In this document: positions 18,377-26,564 of the stretch, piece by piece | How the letters are laid out: every line of letters begins with the position of its first letter | How positions within the stretch are numbered: the stretch's first letter is position 1 | Source of the DNA: Mycobacterium sp. 852002-50816_SCH5313054-b | Lineage (GTDB): Bacteria > Actinomycetota > Actinomycetes > Mycobacteriales > Mycobacteriaceae | Reading direction: 5' to 3' | Length of the DNA: 64,000 nt | Assembly: GCF_001667185.1 (NCBI RefSeq) | Contig: NZ_LZIC01000027.1 | Location: 87,106-151,105, forward strand | The notes under the pieces: generated by a model | What the model was told of the DNA's origin: nothing | Databases searched by the model: none | What the model saw: only the letters and a program-made list of their open reading frames with translations | Made by a program: the position numbers and the translations under genes

Positions 18377-19780
18377 TTACGCCGCACCCGGGCTGTCGTC
18401 CTCGTCCTCGTCGTGGTCTTCGTCTTCGTCGTTGGTGTGGAGGAGTTTTTCGGGGTGCCAGTAGGTGTTCGTTCGTGGTTGGCCGCGGTCGAAGTGCGGC
18501 GGTGGGATCCACTCCGTCTCGCCGCGTGCGTTTTTGCGGGTGCTCCAGCCGTCGGGTTGGATGATGCGGTGTTGGGTGCCGCAGCCGAGGGTGAGGTTGT
18601 TGATGTCGGTGGCGCGGCATACGGCGTAGCCGATGACGTGGTGGACTTCGCAGTAGTAGCCGGGCACGGTGCAGCCCGGGGCGCTGCAGCCGCGGTCTTT
18701 GGCGTAGAGCACCAGGCGTTGGGCGGGGGAGGCCACACGCTTGGTGTGATAGAGCGCCAAGGCTTTTCCTTTGTCGAAGATGGCCAGGTAGTGGTGGGCG
18801 TGGCGGGCCTGGCGGATGACATCGCTCATCGGCAAGATGGTGCCCCCGCCGGTGAGGCCCTTGCCGGCGGCGGCTTCGAGTTCGGCCAGGGTGGTGGTCA
18901 CGATGGAGGTGGGCAGGCCGTTGTGTTGGCCCAGCTCACCGGACATCAACAGGGCGCGCAGCCCGGTGTTGAGCGCGTCGTGTTGACGTTGGGGTTGGCT
19001 GCGCGAGTCGTGCTCGATGGCCTGTTGGGACGGTGTGCCGTCCACGCACGGGGTGTCGTCGTCGGGGTTGCACATGCCGGGGGCGGCCAGCTTGGCCAGG
19101 ACGGCTTCGACGGTGGCGCGGGCTTCGGGGGTGAGCATGGCGCGCAGCTCCGACATGCCGTCGGCTTGTTGGGGGCCTAGCACCACGGCGCGGGCGCGGG
19201 CGCGGTCCTCGTCGGTGTAGGTGCCGTCGGGGTTGAGGCAGTCGGCCAGCACGTTGGCAAAGGCGCGGAGTTGTTCGGGCCGGAACTGGGCGCCCTGGGC
19301 GGCCAGCAGCGCTTCGACTTGCTCGCGGGTGGCGGTGTCGATCCAGCCGGGCAGCTGCCTGAAGAACTTGCGGATCACCGCGACCTGTCCGGGCCCCAGC
19401 TCACCGTGACGTTGGGCGGCGGCAGAGGCGGCCAGCAGCGGCGCCATGGCTTCGCCGGTCAGGCCGTGGCGCGGCCCCAGGTCGGCGGCCTCGGCGACGC
19501 GCCGGGCGGCCTCGCGATAGTCGATCAGGGTGGCCTGCGCGATCGCGTGCTCGAGCTTTCCACCCAACTGCGCCGGGGTGGCCTGGCGGCGGAGCGCGTT
19601 GATCAGCGGGTGCTCCACGGCCGGCAGGCGCCGGCGCCAGCGTTCGAAGCGCTGCAGCAATCGCAGGTGCTCGGGGCTGGTCAACGCCTCGCAATCGAAC
19701 TCGGCCACCTTCTCCAAGGCGGCGTCCAGGGTGTCCAGCGCGGCGGCTAACGCCTCGCGATCAACACCGTTGCCAGCCAT
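18377..19780 (-). CDS. 13E12 repeat family HNH endonuclease-like protein (DUF222)
   Basis: 467 residues. The first 300 are the helical DUF222 region; residues about 375-420 form an HNH nuclease, [21 protein letters not shown], then [14 protein letters not shown], with zinc cysteines. The end is very acidic (Asp/Glu/His-rich) before SPGAA. The 13E12/REP family is repeated in mycobacterial genomes and serves as attachment site for the phiRv1 prophage in M. tuberculosis. Catalytic residues look intact. Its 3' end is duplicated at 17383. Confidence 0.9.
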   Translation of the reverse strand: MAGNGVDREALAAALDTLDAALEKVAEFDCEALTSPEHLRLLQRFERWRRRLPAVEHPLINALRRQATPAQLGGKLEHAIAQATLIDYREAARRVAEAADLGPRHGLTGEAMAPLLAASAAAQRHGELGPGQVAVIRKFFRQLPGWIDTATREQVEALLAAQGAQFRPEQLRAFANVLADCLNPDGTYTDEDRARARAVVLGPQQADGMSELRAMLTPEARATVEAVLAKLAAPGMCNPDDDTPCVDGTPSQQAIEHDSRSQPQRQHDALNTGLRALLMSGELGQHNGLPTSIVTTTLAELEAAAGKGLTGGGTILPMSDVIRQARHAHHYLAIFDKGKALALYHTKRVASPAQRLVLYAKDRGCSAPGCTVPGYYCEVHHVIGYAVCRATDINNLTLGCGTQHRIIQPDGWSTRKNARGETEWIPPPHFDRGQPRTNTYWHPEKLLHTNDEDEDHDEDEDDSPGAA

Positions 19781-19825
19781 ACCGCCAACCTAACCAAGAG
19801 GTCCGACAAAAACCCCCGCCCACCA

Positions 19826-19930
19826 ACCACTGAAACCACAGTGGCCCAAGTGATTTGGCCCCGTGTGCGTGGTGCAACAGTCGCGAATCACTGGGACCAG
19901 TGAAACCAAAGTGGTCTGAGTGGTTCGAGT
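19826..19930. repeat. Two degenerate tandem copies of a palindrome-containing motif
   Basis: CCACTGAAACCACAGTGG near 19828 and the related CCAGTGAAACCAAAGTGG near 19895 sit about 67 bases apart, each followed by a similar AAGTGATTTGG or GAGTGGTTCGA stretch. They lie between the divergent HNH and dehydrogenase genes. They could be operators or a decayed duplication. Confidence 0.45.
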
Positions 19931-20012
19931 CTGTCTGCGCGAGAAAACATCTGGCGCATCCTTGTCGTTCGGCGACGGATCCTTGCGTGCCGGACGGACT
20001 TAGGATGCGTGT

Positions 20013-20879
20013 GTGACCGGCTCGTACACCTACACGTTCGAGGACATCCGCGACCGCCCGGTGGCGGTGATCGGAGCGGGAACGCTGGGCCGCCGCATCG
20101 CGGTGATGTTCGCCAGCCGCGGCGGGGCCGTGCGAATCCACGCGCGCCGCGCCGAACAGCTCGCCGCGGCAACGCAGTACGTCGCGGAGACCGTGCCAAG
20201 GGTGGTGCAGCACAGGGGCTTTGGCGACGTGGGCGTCGCGGCGGCGGCGGCGTCGTTGGAAGACGCGCTGGACGGCGCCTGGCTCGCCGTGGAATCCGTG
20301 CCGGAAAAGCTGGAGATCAAGGTTCCCCTGTGGGGCCAGATCGACCAGGCGGCGCCGCCGGGCACCATCTTCGCGACCAACTCGTCGTCGTACCCGTCGC
20401 GCCTGATGGCCGACAACGTTCGGGACAAGACCCGGTTGTGCAACATGCATTTCTACATGCCGCCTGAGGTCAACGCCGTCGACCTGATGTCCGACGGACA
20501 GACCGACCGCGGGCTGCTCGACACGCTGCTGACCGTGCTGCCCGAGTTCGGCGTCCACCCCTTCGAGGCGCGCAAGGAATCGACCGGCTTCATCTTCAAC
20601 CGCATCTGGGCGGCCATCAAACGCGAGTCGCTGGCCGTGGTCGCGGAGGGCGTGGCCCGCCCCGCGGACGTCGACGGGATGTTTCGGGTCAACTGGGGCG
20701 TGCCGGCCGGGCCGTTCCAGATGATGGATCTCGTCGGCCTCGATGTCGTGCTGGACATCGAAAACCACTACGCCGCCGAGTTCCCGCACCTACCCGAGAG
20801 CGTGCGCGAACTGCTGCAGAGCTATGTCGACGCCGGCAAGCTCGGCGTCAAGACCGGCGAGGGCTTCTACACGTATTGA
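20013..20879 (+). CDS. 3-hydroxyacyl-CoA dehydrogenase family protein
   Basis: 288 residues. The Rossmann domain begins VAVIGAGTLGRRIAVMFASRG (NAD-binding GxGxxG at about 21-26), with ESVPEKLEIK and ATNSSSYPS, and a His in NMHFYMPP. The C-terminal helical domain has STGFIFNRIWAAIKRE and ends KTGEGFYTY, typical of the FadB/PaaH family. It would oxidise 3-hydroxyacyl-CoA with NAD+. It may serve the same degradative pathway as the thiolase at 12466, but substrate and partner are not shown. GTG start. Confidence 0.88.
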   Translation: MTGSYTYTFEDIRDRPVAVIGAGTLGRRIAVMFASRGGAVRIHARRAEQLAAATQYVAETVPRVVQHRGFGDVGVAAAAASLEDALDGAWLAVESVPEKLEIKVPLWGQIDQAAPPGTIFATNSSSYPSRLMADNVRDKTRLCNMHFYMPPEVNAVDLMSDGQTDRGLLDTLLTVLPEFGVHPFEARKESTGFIFNRIWAAIKRESLAVVAEGVARPADVDGMFRVNWGVPAGPFQMMDLVGLDVVLDIENHYAAEFPHLPESVRELLQSYVDAGKLGVKTGEGFYTY

Positions 20880-20887
20880 CGTGGCGC

Positions 20888-21118
20888 TCAGTTGCTCAGC
20901 ACCAGGCGCCACTGGCCGGCGGCCGTGCGGTCCAAGACGCACCAAAAGTTGTTCCAGTTCCCCGGCGTCGACGCTTTCACGCCCGGGCCGGCGTCCTGAC
21001 AGGCTTCCCGAGTGGGATAGCTGCCCTCGGTCTGAATGGTGTCTGCGCTGCTGACGCCCACGCCGATGGTCATCAACCCCGCGAGTGCCAGCGCGCCGGC
21101 CGCGACGAATCGTTTCAT
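20888..21118 (-). CDS. Small secreted protein, unknown function
   Basis: 76 residues from ATG 21118 with AGGAGG about 10 bases upstream. A signal peptide (MKRFVAAGALALAGLMTIGVG, cleavage after SSA near residue 26) precedes a short domain with two cysteines (REACQDAG and NFWCVLD) that probably pair. Similar two-Cys secreted miniproteins are common in mycobacteria. The frame is open further upstream without a ribosome site. No family recognised. Confidence 0.72.
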   Translation of the reverse strand: MKRFVAAGALALAGLMTIGVGVSSADTIQTEGSYPTREACQDAGPGVKASTPGNWNNFWCVLDRTAAGQWRLVLSN

Positions 21119-21161
21119 GTGACCCAATCCTCCTGTGGTGCTGCGTGTAATCACGCGGTAC

Positions 21162-21191
21162 CGCGAGTGTAGTCACCTGACTACACTCGCG
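21162..21191. terminator. Perfect 14-base-arm hairpin downstream of the FAD oxidoreductase gene
   Basis: CGCGAGTGTAGTCA and its exact complement are separated by two bases. It lies 13 bases past the oxidoreductase stop on the minus strand and upstream of the secreted protein gene. There is no U-tract, so it would be a non-canonical terminator; an operator is the alternative. Confidence 0.6.
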
Positions 21192-21203
21192 CAAGGCCTT
21201 CTG

Positions 21204-22625
21204 TTATGCCCGCCGGGCCAGGTCGGCGAGCGCGAGTTGGGCGGCGTTGGCGCCACACATGCCGTGGGCGCCCGGCCCGGGCGGGGTGGCCGCCGAGCAG
21301 ATGTACATGCCGGGCACCCCAAGGGTGTAGGGCGACAGCGTGATTCGTGGCCCAAAAGTCAGCTGGCGGATGTCCTTGGCGCCGGTCATGATGTCGCCGC
21401 CCGCATAGTTGAGGTTGTAGGCGGCCATCTGCGTCGTCGAGCGAACCGCTTGTCCGACAACGCGTTCGGCGAAACCCGGGGCGAATCGTTCGATCTGCGC
21501 GACGATCGCGTCGGTGGCGTCGCCGGCGTAGCCGTTGGGGACGTGCGCGTAGGTCCACACCGGATGCGTATCGCCCACGGAGCGTTGCGGATCGGCCAGA
21601 TACTGCTGACCAACCAGCACGAACGGCCGCTCGGGCATCCGCCCGGCATGGATCTCCCGCTCGGTCGCGGCCAGTTCGGCGTACGTCCCGGCCAGGTGCA
21701 CCGTGCCGGCCCGGCGCGCGTCCGGGTTGGTCCAGGGCACGCCGCCCTCGACGGCGAAGTCGATTTTGAAGGCTCCGGGGCCACGGCGGAAGCTCCTGAA
21801 GGCGCGGGAAACGTGGCGCGGCAGGCGATCTCCCAGGATTCCGGCGACGGCGCCCGGTGCCAGGTCGAACATCGTGACGTCCGCGGCCGGCAGCTGCGAC
21901 GCCGCCTTGACCCGGACGCCGGTCTCGATCTTTCCGCCCAGGTCGGTCAGCAGCGCCACCATCGCGTTGGTGATCGACTGCGATCCCCCTTCGGCCACGG
22001 CCCAGCCGTGCCGGTGGCCCGCGGCGATGATGCCCATCCCGATCGCAGACGTCATCGGATAGTGCAACGGCCGGAAGGCATGTGCCGCAACACCTCCGAA
22101 CAACGCCCGGCCCTCGTCGGTGCGGAACAGCCGCGCGAACGTCGACCCGGGAAGCAACGTGGGCACGCCAAACCGGGCCAGCATCAGCGGATGATGCGGC
22201 AGCCGCAGCAGCGGACCCATGATGTCGTCGCTGAGGCCGTCGAAGCGGCGGGCCGCGTAGCCGAACGCCAGCCGCCAGCGCGATCCGTCGCGCCCGAGAC
22301 CGGCGGCGGTCTCGCCCACCGAGCGGTGCAGCACGCCGGCGCCGCCGCCGTCTAGGGGGTGGACGCAGTCGACCTCCGGCCAGCGCCAGGTCAGGCCGTA
22401 CCGGTGCAGGTCGAAGCGGTTCAGGAACTGCGATCCGACGGCCATCGGGTGAATCGCCGAGCAGTCGTCGTGCAGCAGGCCGGGGAGAATCGCCTCGGCG
22501 CTGCGGGCTCCGCCGCCCACCTCGTCGGCGGCCTCGAGCACCGTGACCTGTACGCCCCCGGCGGCCAGACAGACGGCGGCGGCGAGCCCATTGGGCCCAC
22601 CGCCGACCACCAGCGCGGTGCTCAT
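21204..22625 (-). CDS. FAD-dependent oxidoreductase, phytoene dehydrogenase/carotenoid-type
   Basis: 473 residues from the ATG at 22625. An N-terminal ADP-binding motif VVGGGPNGLAAAVCLAAGG leads to VLEAADEVGGGARS, and a C-terminal FAD-contacting motif reads PGMYICSAATPPGPGAHGMCG. This is the layout of the CrtI/RetSat group of desaturases and isomerases. No carotenoid genes are nearby, so the substrate is unknown; a steroid or polyprenoid is possible. An ATG four codons upstream is in frame. Confidence 0.85.
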   Translation of the reverse strand: MSTALVVGGGPNGLAAAVCLAAGGVQVTVLEAADEVGGGARSAEAILPGLLHDDCSAIHPMAVGSQFLNRFDLHRYGLTWRWPEVDCVHPLDGGGAGVLHRSVGETAAGLGRDGSRWRLAFGYAARRFDGLSDDIMGPLLRLPHHPLMLARFGVPTLLPGSTFARLFRTDEGRALFGGVAAHAFRPLHYPMTSAIGMGIIAAGHRHGWAVAEGGSQSITNAMVALLTDLGGKIETGVRVKAASQLPAADVTMFDLAPGAVAGILGDRLPRHVSRAFRSFRRGPGAFKIDFAVEGGVPWTNPDARRAGTVHLAGTYAELAATEREIHAGRMPERPFVLVGQQYLADPQRSVGDTHPVWTYAHVPNGYAGDATDAIVAQIERFAPGFAERVVGQAVRSTTQMAAYNLNYAGGDIMTGAKDIRQLTFGPRITLSPYTLGVPGMYICSAATPPGPGAHGMCGANAAQLALADLARRA

Positions 22626-22738
22626 TGCACCATCCAACAGGAAATTTCCCGTGGTGTTATCCGCGGTACCCGTGCGCGATACCGAATTGTGTCGCTAGGG
22701 ACAGTTTTTTCGCGATTGTGATGGCCAATCATGTTTAC

Positions 22739-23353
22739 ATGACGAATCGCGAACAGACCGTGTTTGAAGGTCCACTGCAGCAGCTTGCTCGCAGCGCGTG
22801 GCAGCTGCTTTTGCTCATCGGCGTCGCCGCGGTGGCGCTGGGTGTCATTGTTCTGGTCTGGCCAGGCAAGACGCTGTTTGTGGCGGGTGTCCTGTTCGGC
22901 ATCTACCTGGTGGTGTCCGGAATCGGATACATGTTTGCCTCGTTCGGCACCCACGCCGGCGTCGCAATGAGAGTGCTGACGTTCATCACCGGCGTCGTGT
23001 CGCTGGTGCTGGGATTCTTCTGCTTCCGCGAAGAATTCGAGGCGGTCTGGCTGCTGGCCATCTGGATCGGCATCGGCTGGCTGTTCCGCGGGATGACGCT
23101 GCTCGCCGCGGCTTTGTCGTTCGACCACATGCCCGGCCGCGGCTGGCAGGCGCTGTCCGGGTTGATCATCGTGATCGGCGGCGCCGTGCTGATCATCTCG
23201 CCGCTCCGCTCGATCGCGATCCTGGCCCTGGTGGCCGGCTGGTGGCTGATCGTCATCGGCGTCATGGACGTGATCTCGGCCTTCCAGGTCCGCGGCAGGG
23301 CCAAGCGGGTAGCGGAAACCGTTGGAGCCGCCGGTTTAACCAGCTCGGCGTAA
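22739..23353 (+). CDS. HdeD family (DUF308) membrane protein
   Basis: 204 residues with six transmembrane helices in pairs, the DUF308 pattern: ALGVIVLVWPGKTLFVAGVL, then GFFCFREEFEAVWLLAIWIG, then a SPLRSIAILALVAGWWLIV segment. HdeD proteins are linked to acid or envelope stress in other bacteria; the role here is unknown. Start is uncertain: ATG 22739 (MTNREQTVF) or ATG 22721, neither with a clear ribosome site. Confidence 0.8.
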   Translation: MTNREQTVFEGPLQQLARSAWQLLLLIGVAAVALGVIVLVWPGKTLFVAGVLFGIYLVVSGIGYMFASFGTHAGVAMRVLTFITGVVSLVLGFFCFREEFEAVWLLAIWIGIGWLFRGMTLLAAALSFDHMPGRGWQALSGLIIVIGGAVLIISPLRSIAILALVAGWWLIVIGVMDVISAFQVRGRAKRVAETVGAAGLTSSA

Positions 23354-23361
23354 TCTCTGGC

Positions 23362-23421
23362 CGCGAGCGTAACGCCACTGCGAAATTCCCCCCAGATTTT
23401 CGCAGTGGCGTTACGCTCGCG
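23362..23421. terminator. Perfect 24-base-arm inverted repeat at a convergent junction
   Basis: CGCGAGCGTAACGCCACTGC plus GAAA pairs exactly with its complement around a 12-base loop. It fills the gap between the HdeD gene (+) and the YbaK gene (-), where a bidirectional terminator belongs. It is a member of the hairpin set at 8722, 33199 and 55284. Confidence 0.7.
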
Positions 23422-23428
23422 AATCCCG

Positions 23429-23917
23429 CTAGGCCCGGATGTCCGCGGTGACGGCGCTCGTCAGCCGGATCAGGTCCTGGGGTGACACCGCGACGTCCCA
23501 GCCGCGCCGGCCCGCGCTGCAGTAGACCCGCTGAAAGGCGAGCGCGCCGGCGTCGACGACGGTGGGCAGCGACCGGCGCTGCCCGAACGGCGAAATGGCG
23601 CCGAGGACGTAACCGGTGGCCCGTTCGGCGACCGCCGGTTCGGCCATGGTTGCCTTGGCGACGCCGAGCGCGGCGGCGGCGGCCTTCAGCGACAGCCGGG
23701 CCGGCGCCGGCAGCACCGCGACCGCCAGCCCGTCCGGCACCGCGACGACCAGGGTCTTGTAGATCTGCGCCGGCGCGATGGCGCCCTCGTCGGTGAGCGC
23801 GCGCACCGCCTCGAGGCCGAACCACGATTCGCGAGGATCGTGGGAGAACTTGACGACCTCGTGCGGCACACCGGCCTTGACCAGCGCCGCGATGCCCGGC
23901 GTCGCAGCGTGCGGCAC
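23429..23917 (-). CDS. YbaK/EbsC-type Cys-tRNA(Pro) deacylase
   Basis: 162 residues from GTG 23917, the usual length of the YbaK family. Features are KAGVPHEVVKFSHD, the conserved Lys in IYKTLVV, LGVAKATMAEPAVAERATGY, and GAISPFGQRRSLPTVVD. These enzymes hydrolyse mischarged Cys-tRNA(Pro) in trans. M. tuberculosis seems to have this locus broken (Rv3224A/B); here it is one intact frame. The long upstream extension of the frame is not coding. Confidence 0.87.
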   Translation of the reverse strand: MPHAATPGIAALVKAGVPHEVVKFSHDPRESWFGLEAVRALTDEGAIAPAQIYKTLVVAVPDGLAVAVLPAPARLSLKAAAAALGVAKATMAEPAVAERATGYVLGAISPFGQRRSLPTVVDAGALAFQRVYCSAGRRGWDVAVSPQDLIRLTSAVTADIRA

Positions 23918-23997
23918 GCTCTTCCGATGGTCGTGACCCGTCCCCCGCAAGCGGGCGGCACCCCCAGCGCCCGGTTCCGCCGCGCTTGCGATCACGA

Positions 23998-24846
23998 CTA
24001 GGGCCCGCTGTACCCCGGCGGGTTCACGCCGTCCACCCAGAAGTCGACGCCCAGCTTCGAACCGGGAATGCAGTCGTACTCCGACAGGTCGGTGACGCCG
24101 GATTCCACCAGCACGTCCTCGCAGAGCAGCGTGTTGCCGGTGTACTCGCGGGCGGGCTTGTTGAGGACGACGTAGGCGGCGTCGGAGTAGACCTCGGGCT
24201 TGCGGGCCCGGCCCATCGCCTCCTCGCCGCCGAGCAGGTTCTGCACCGCGGCCGTCGCTACCAGCGTCCGCGGCCACAGCGTGTTCGACGCGATGCCCGC
24301 CTCGCGCATCTCCTCGGCAATTCCTAACGCGCACAACGTCATTCCGAACTTGGCCATCATGTAGGCGGTCGGCTTCAGCCACTCCTTGCCGAGCAGCACC
24401 GGCGGCGACAACGTCAGGATGTGCGGGTTCTCTCGGCCCTGCAAATGGGGGATGCAGGCCTGTGACACCGCGTACGTGCCGCGCACCTGGATGCCGTTCA
24501 TCAGGTCGAAGCGCTTCATCGGCACCTCGGTGATGGAGCCCAGGTTGATCGCCGACGCATTGTTGACGCAGATGTCGATGCCGCCGAATTGCTCGACGGT
24601 CTTGGCCACCGCGGACTCGACCGAGTCCGGGTCACGGACGTCGCCGACGATCGGCAGGGCCTGCCCGCCCGCCTCTTCGAGCTCCTTCGCGGCGGTGAAC
24701 ACCGTCCCCGGCAGCTTCGGGTGCGGCTCGGCGGTCTTGGCGATCAGCGCGACGTTGGCGCCGTCCTGTGCCGCGCGCTTGGCGATCGCCAGGCCGATAC
24801 CGCGGCTGGCACCGGAGATGAACATGGTTTTGCCATTCAGGGACAT
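23998..24846 (-). CDS. Short-chain dehydrogenase/reductase, HSDL2-like
   Basis: 282 residues. The cofactor motif is ISGASRGIGLAIAKRAA (TGxxxGIG type, with S for T), NNAS appears at about 95, and catalytic YMMAK at about 163 follows TLSPPVLL. The sequence TAEPHPKLPGTVFTAAKELEEAGG is typical of HSDL2-like SDRs, which oxidise or reduce unknown lipid-related substrates with NADP(H). Equivalent to Rv3224. Divergent from sigH. Confidence 0.9.
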   Translation of the reverse strand: MSLNGKTMFISGASRGIGLAIAKRAAQDGANVALIAKTAEPHPKLPGTVFTAAKELEEAGGQALPIVGDVRDPDSVESAVAKTVEQFGGIDICVNNASAINLGSITEVPMKRFDLMNGIQVRGTYAVSQACIPHLQGRENPHILTLSPPVLLGKEWLKPTAYMMAKFGMTLCALGIAEEMREAGIASNTLWPRTLVATAAVQNLLGGEEAMGRARKPEVYSDAAYVVLNKPAREYTGNTLLCEDVLVESGVTDLSEYDCIPGSKLGVDFWVDGVNPPGYSGP

Positions 24847-24890
24847 GGCGTCACATTAACGCCACGCCCGGACCGGTCGGATTCGGCCCG

Positions 24891-24920
24891 GGGAAATAGC
24901 CGGCCGCCTGACGCTGTTAA
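24891..24920 (+). promoter_or_regulatory. Candidate SigH-dependent promoter of sigH
   Basis: GGGAAATA (24891-24898) and CTGTT (24914-24918), about 17 bases apart, match the GGAA...GTT pattern used by SigH. The site lies upstream of sigH, which is known to autoregulate. A weaker -35 (GGAAAT rather than GGAACA) lowers certainty. Confidence 0.6.
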
Positions 24921-25101
24921 AGAAGTCGGTTTCTGATGCAGATGCGGCAGCCACCGGCAGACTAGAACGGACACTGTCGGGGGCAGCCTTTAGATTGGGA
25001 GGAGCAGTCTGGTGCCAACGGCGACGTGCCTGCTTGAGCGTCCGGCGGCGCCTCCGGTGCCGCCCGGCGACACCGCTGCAGAAGGGACCGTGTTAATCAA
25101 G

Positions 25102-25761
25102 ATGGCCGATACCGACGGCGCAACGGGGTTAGAGGGCTTAGAGGCTGCCGAACCGGCACCGCCAACCGAAACCGACGAGGAACTCACCGCGCGTTTCGAG
25201 CGCGACGCGATTCCCCTGCTCGACCAGCTCTACGGCGGCGCGCTGCGCATGACGCGCAATCCCGCCGACGCGGAGGACCTGCTGCAAGAGACGATGGTGA
25301 AGGCCTACGCGGGGTTCCGCTCGTTTCGGGCCGGCACCAACCTCAAGGCGTGGCTGTACCGGATCCTGACCAACACCTACATCAACAGCTACCGCAAGAG
25401 GCAGCGGCAACCGGCTGAGTATCCGACCGAGGAGATCACCGACTGGCAGCTGGCGGCCAACGCCGAGCACTCCTCGACCGGGTTGCGTTCGGCGGAGGTC
25501 GAGGCGCTGGAGTCGCTGCCCGACAACGAGATCAAAGAGGCGCTGCAGGCGTTGCCGGAGGAGTTCCGGATGGCCGTCTACTACGCCGACGTCGAGGGAT
25601 TTCCGTACAAGGAAATCGCAGAGATCATGGATACGCCGATCGGGACGGTAATGTCACGGCTGCACCGTGGCAGACGTCAACTGCGTGGCCTGCTCGCCGA
25701 CGTGGCCAAGGAGCGTGGTTTCACCCGCGGTCAACAAGCGCACGAGGAGGTGTCGCCATGA
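25102..25761 (+). CDS. sigH: ECF RNA polymerase sigma factor SigH
   Basis: 219 residues from ATG 25102, matching the 216 of M. tuberculosis SigH. Region 2 spans [20 protein letters not shown] to [15 protein letters not shown]; region 4 has [33 protein letters not shown] broken by turns. SigH directs the thiol-oxidative and heat stress response. An in-frame GTG at 25012 with a good AGGAG site would add 30 residues (see findings). The stop overlaps the rshA start as ATGA, the usual sigma/anti-sigma coupling. Equivalent to Rv3223c. Confidence 0.95.
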   Translation: MADTDGATGLEGLEAAEPAPPTETDEELTARFERDAIPLLDQLYGGALRMTRNPADAEDLLQETMVKAYAGFRSFRAGTNLKAWLYRILTNTYINSYRKRQRQPAEYPTEEITDWQLAANAEHSSTGLRSAEVEALESLPDNEIKEALQALPEEFRMAVYYADVEGFPYKEIAEIMDTPIGTVMSRLHRGRRQLRGLLADVAKERGFTRGQQAHEEVSP

Positions 25762-26060
25762 GCGAGTTCGCCGGTCCCACCGACCCGCGCGCCCACGACA
25801 GCCACTCCCACGGCCTCGGCTGTGCCGAGGTGATCGCCGAGGTATGGACCCTGCTCGACGGCGAGTGCACACCGGAGGCCAAGGAGCGGCTGCGCCAGCA
25901 TCTCGAGGCGTGCCCCGGCTGCTTCCAGCACTACGGGATCGAGGAGCGGCTCAAGGCCCTCATCGCGACGAAATGCACGGGCGAGAAGGCCCCCGACGGC
26001 CTCAAGGAACGCCTCCGGCTGGAGATCCGCCGGACCACCATCGTCCGCCGGGGCGAGTAG
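25758..26060 (+). CDS. rshA: Anti-sigma factor RshA (zinc-associated, redox-sensing)
   Basis: 100 residues with the ZAS motif H48-LEA-C52-PG-C55, where the His and two Cys bind zinc or form a disulfide; C22 and C37 are extra cysteines. RshA holds SigH inactive in reducing conditions and releases it on oxidation. The first helix ([15 protein letters not shown]) is the sigma-contacting segment. It overlaps sigH by four bases. Confidence 0.93.
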   Translation: MSEFAGPTDPRAHDSHSHGLGCAEVIAEVWTLLDGECTPEAKERLRQHLEACPGCFQHYGIEERLKALIATKCTGEKAPDGLKERLRLEIRRTTIVRRGE

Positions 26061-26067
26061 CGCCTAG

Positions 26068-26142
26068 CTAGGCGTTGGGCCGCTTGCCGTGGTTGGCCTT
26101 GCTGTACTTGCGGTCGCGCTTCTTCCGGCCACGCTTGGCCAT
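26068..26142 (-). CDS. 50S ribosomal protein bL37 (24 residues)
   Basis: A 24-codon gene: MAKRGRKKRDRKYSKANHGK then RPNA. It is almost all basic and matches the small mycobacterial ribosomal protein bL37 seen in cryo-EM of the M. smegmatis large subunit. GGAGG lies seven bases before the ATG. It is convergent with rshA; the palindrome CGCCTAGCTAGGCG (26061-26074) spans the junction and may terminate both. Easily missed because of its size. Confidence 0.88.
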   Translation of the reverse strand: MAKRGRKKRDRKYSKANHGKRPNA

Positions 26143-26341
26143 CGTCATCCTCCGTGATTTCTTCGTCGCTGGTTGATTCGTCAAGAACGGGCGCTCGGCG
26201 CCCGTTAGCTTGCCTCACAGTGTCTCACGGACGGCCGTATGCGGTGTAACGCCCCGCGTCCCGCGGTCCCGACCGCTCCTATGGTTCGATATACATGACC
26301 TTGATGCACCAGCAGCCAGCATGCGGACGAGTGGGGTGAAG

Positions 26342-26557
26342 ATGGCGGAGGATGTTCGCGCCGAGATCGTGGCCAGCGTGCTCGAGGTTGTTGTCAACGA
26401 GGGTGACCAGATCGGCAAGGGCGACATCGTGGTGCTGCTGGAGTCGATGAAGATGGAGATCCCCGTCCTGGCCGAGGTCGACGGCACGGTCAGCAAGGTG
26501 AGTGTGGCGGTGGGCGATGTCATCCAAGCGGGTGACCTCATCGCCGTGATCAGCTAA
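26342..26557 (+). CDS. Biotin/lipoyl attachment domain protein TB7.3
   Basis: 71 residues, a complete single biotinyl domain: AEIVASVLEVVVNEGDQIGK, then ESMKMEIPV in which the Lys is the biotinylation site, then GDVIQAGDLIAVIS. It equals Rv3221c in length and sequence. Free-standing biotinyl domains accept biotin; the partner carboxylase is not known. ATG 26342 fits the family; the upstream open frame does not. pdtaS begins 7 bases after the stop. Confidence 0.93.
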   Translation: MAEDVRAEIVASVLEVVVNEGDQIGKGDIVVLLESMKMEIPVLAEVDGTVSKVSVAVGDVIQAGDLIAVIS

Positions 26558-26564
26558 GGATTGG

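Noticed and set aside
17550..18620. 356-codon version of the membrane protein
   Set aside because: The first 128 codons are the frame-shifted shadow of the HNH gene; GTG 18236 with AGGAGG is the real start.
23918..23997. Possible small gene between the YbaK and SDR genes
   Set aside because: The 80 bases hold only a CCCCCGCAAGCGGGC-type stretch common in mycobacterial intergenic DNA; no start with a ribosome site.
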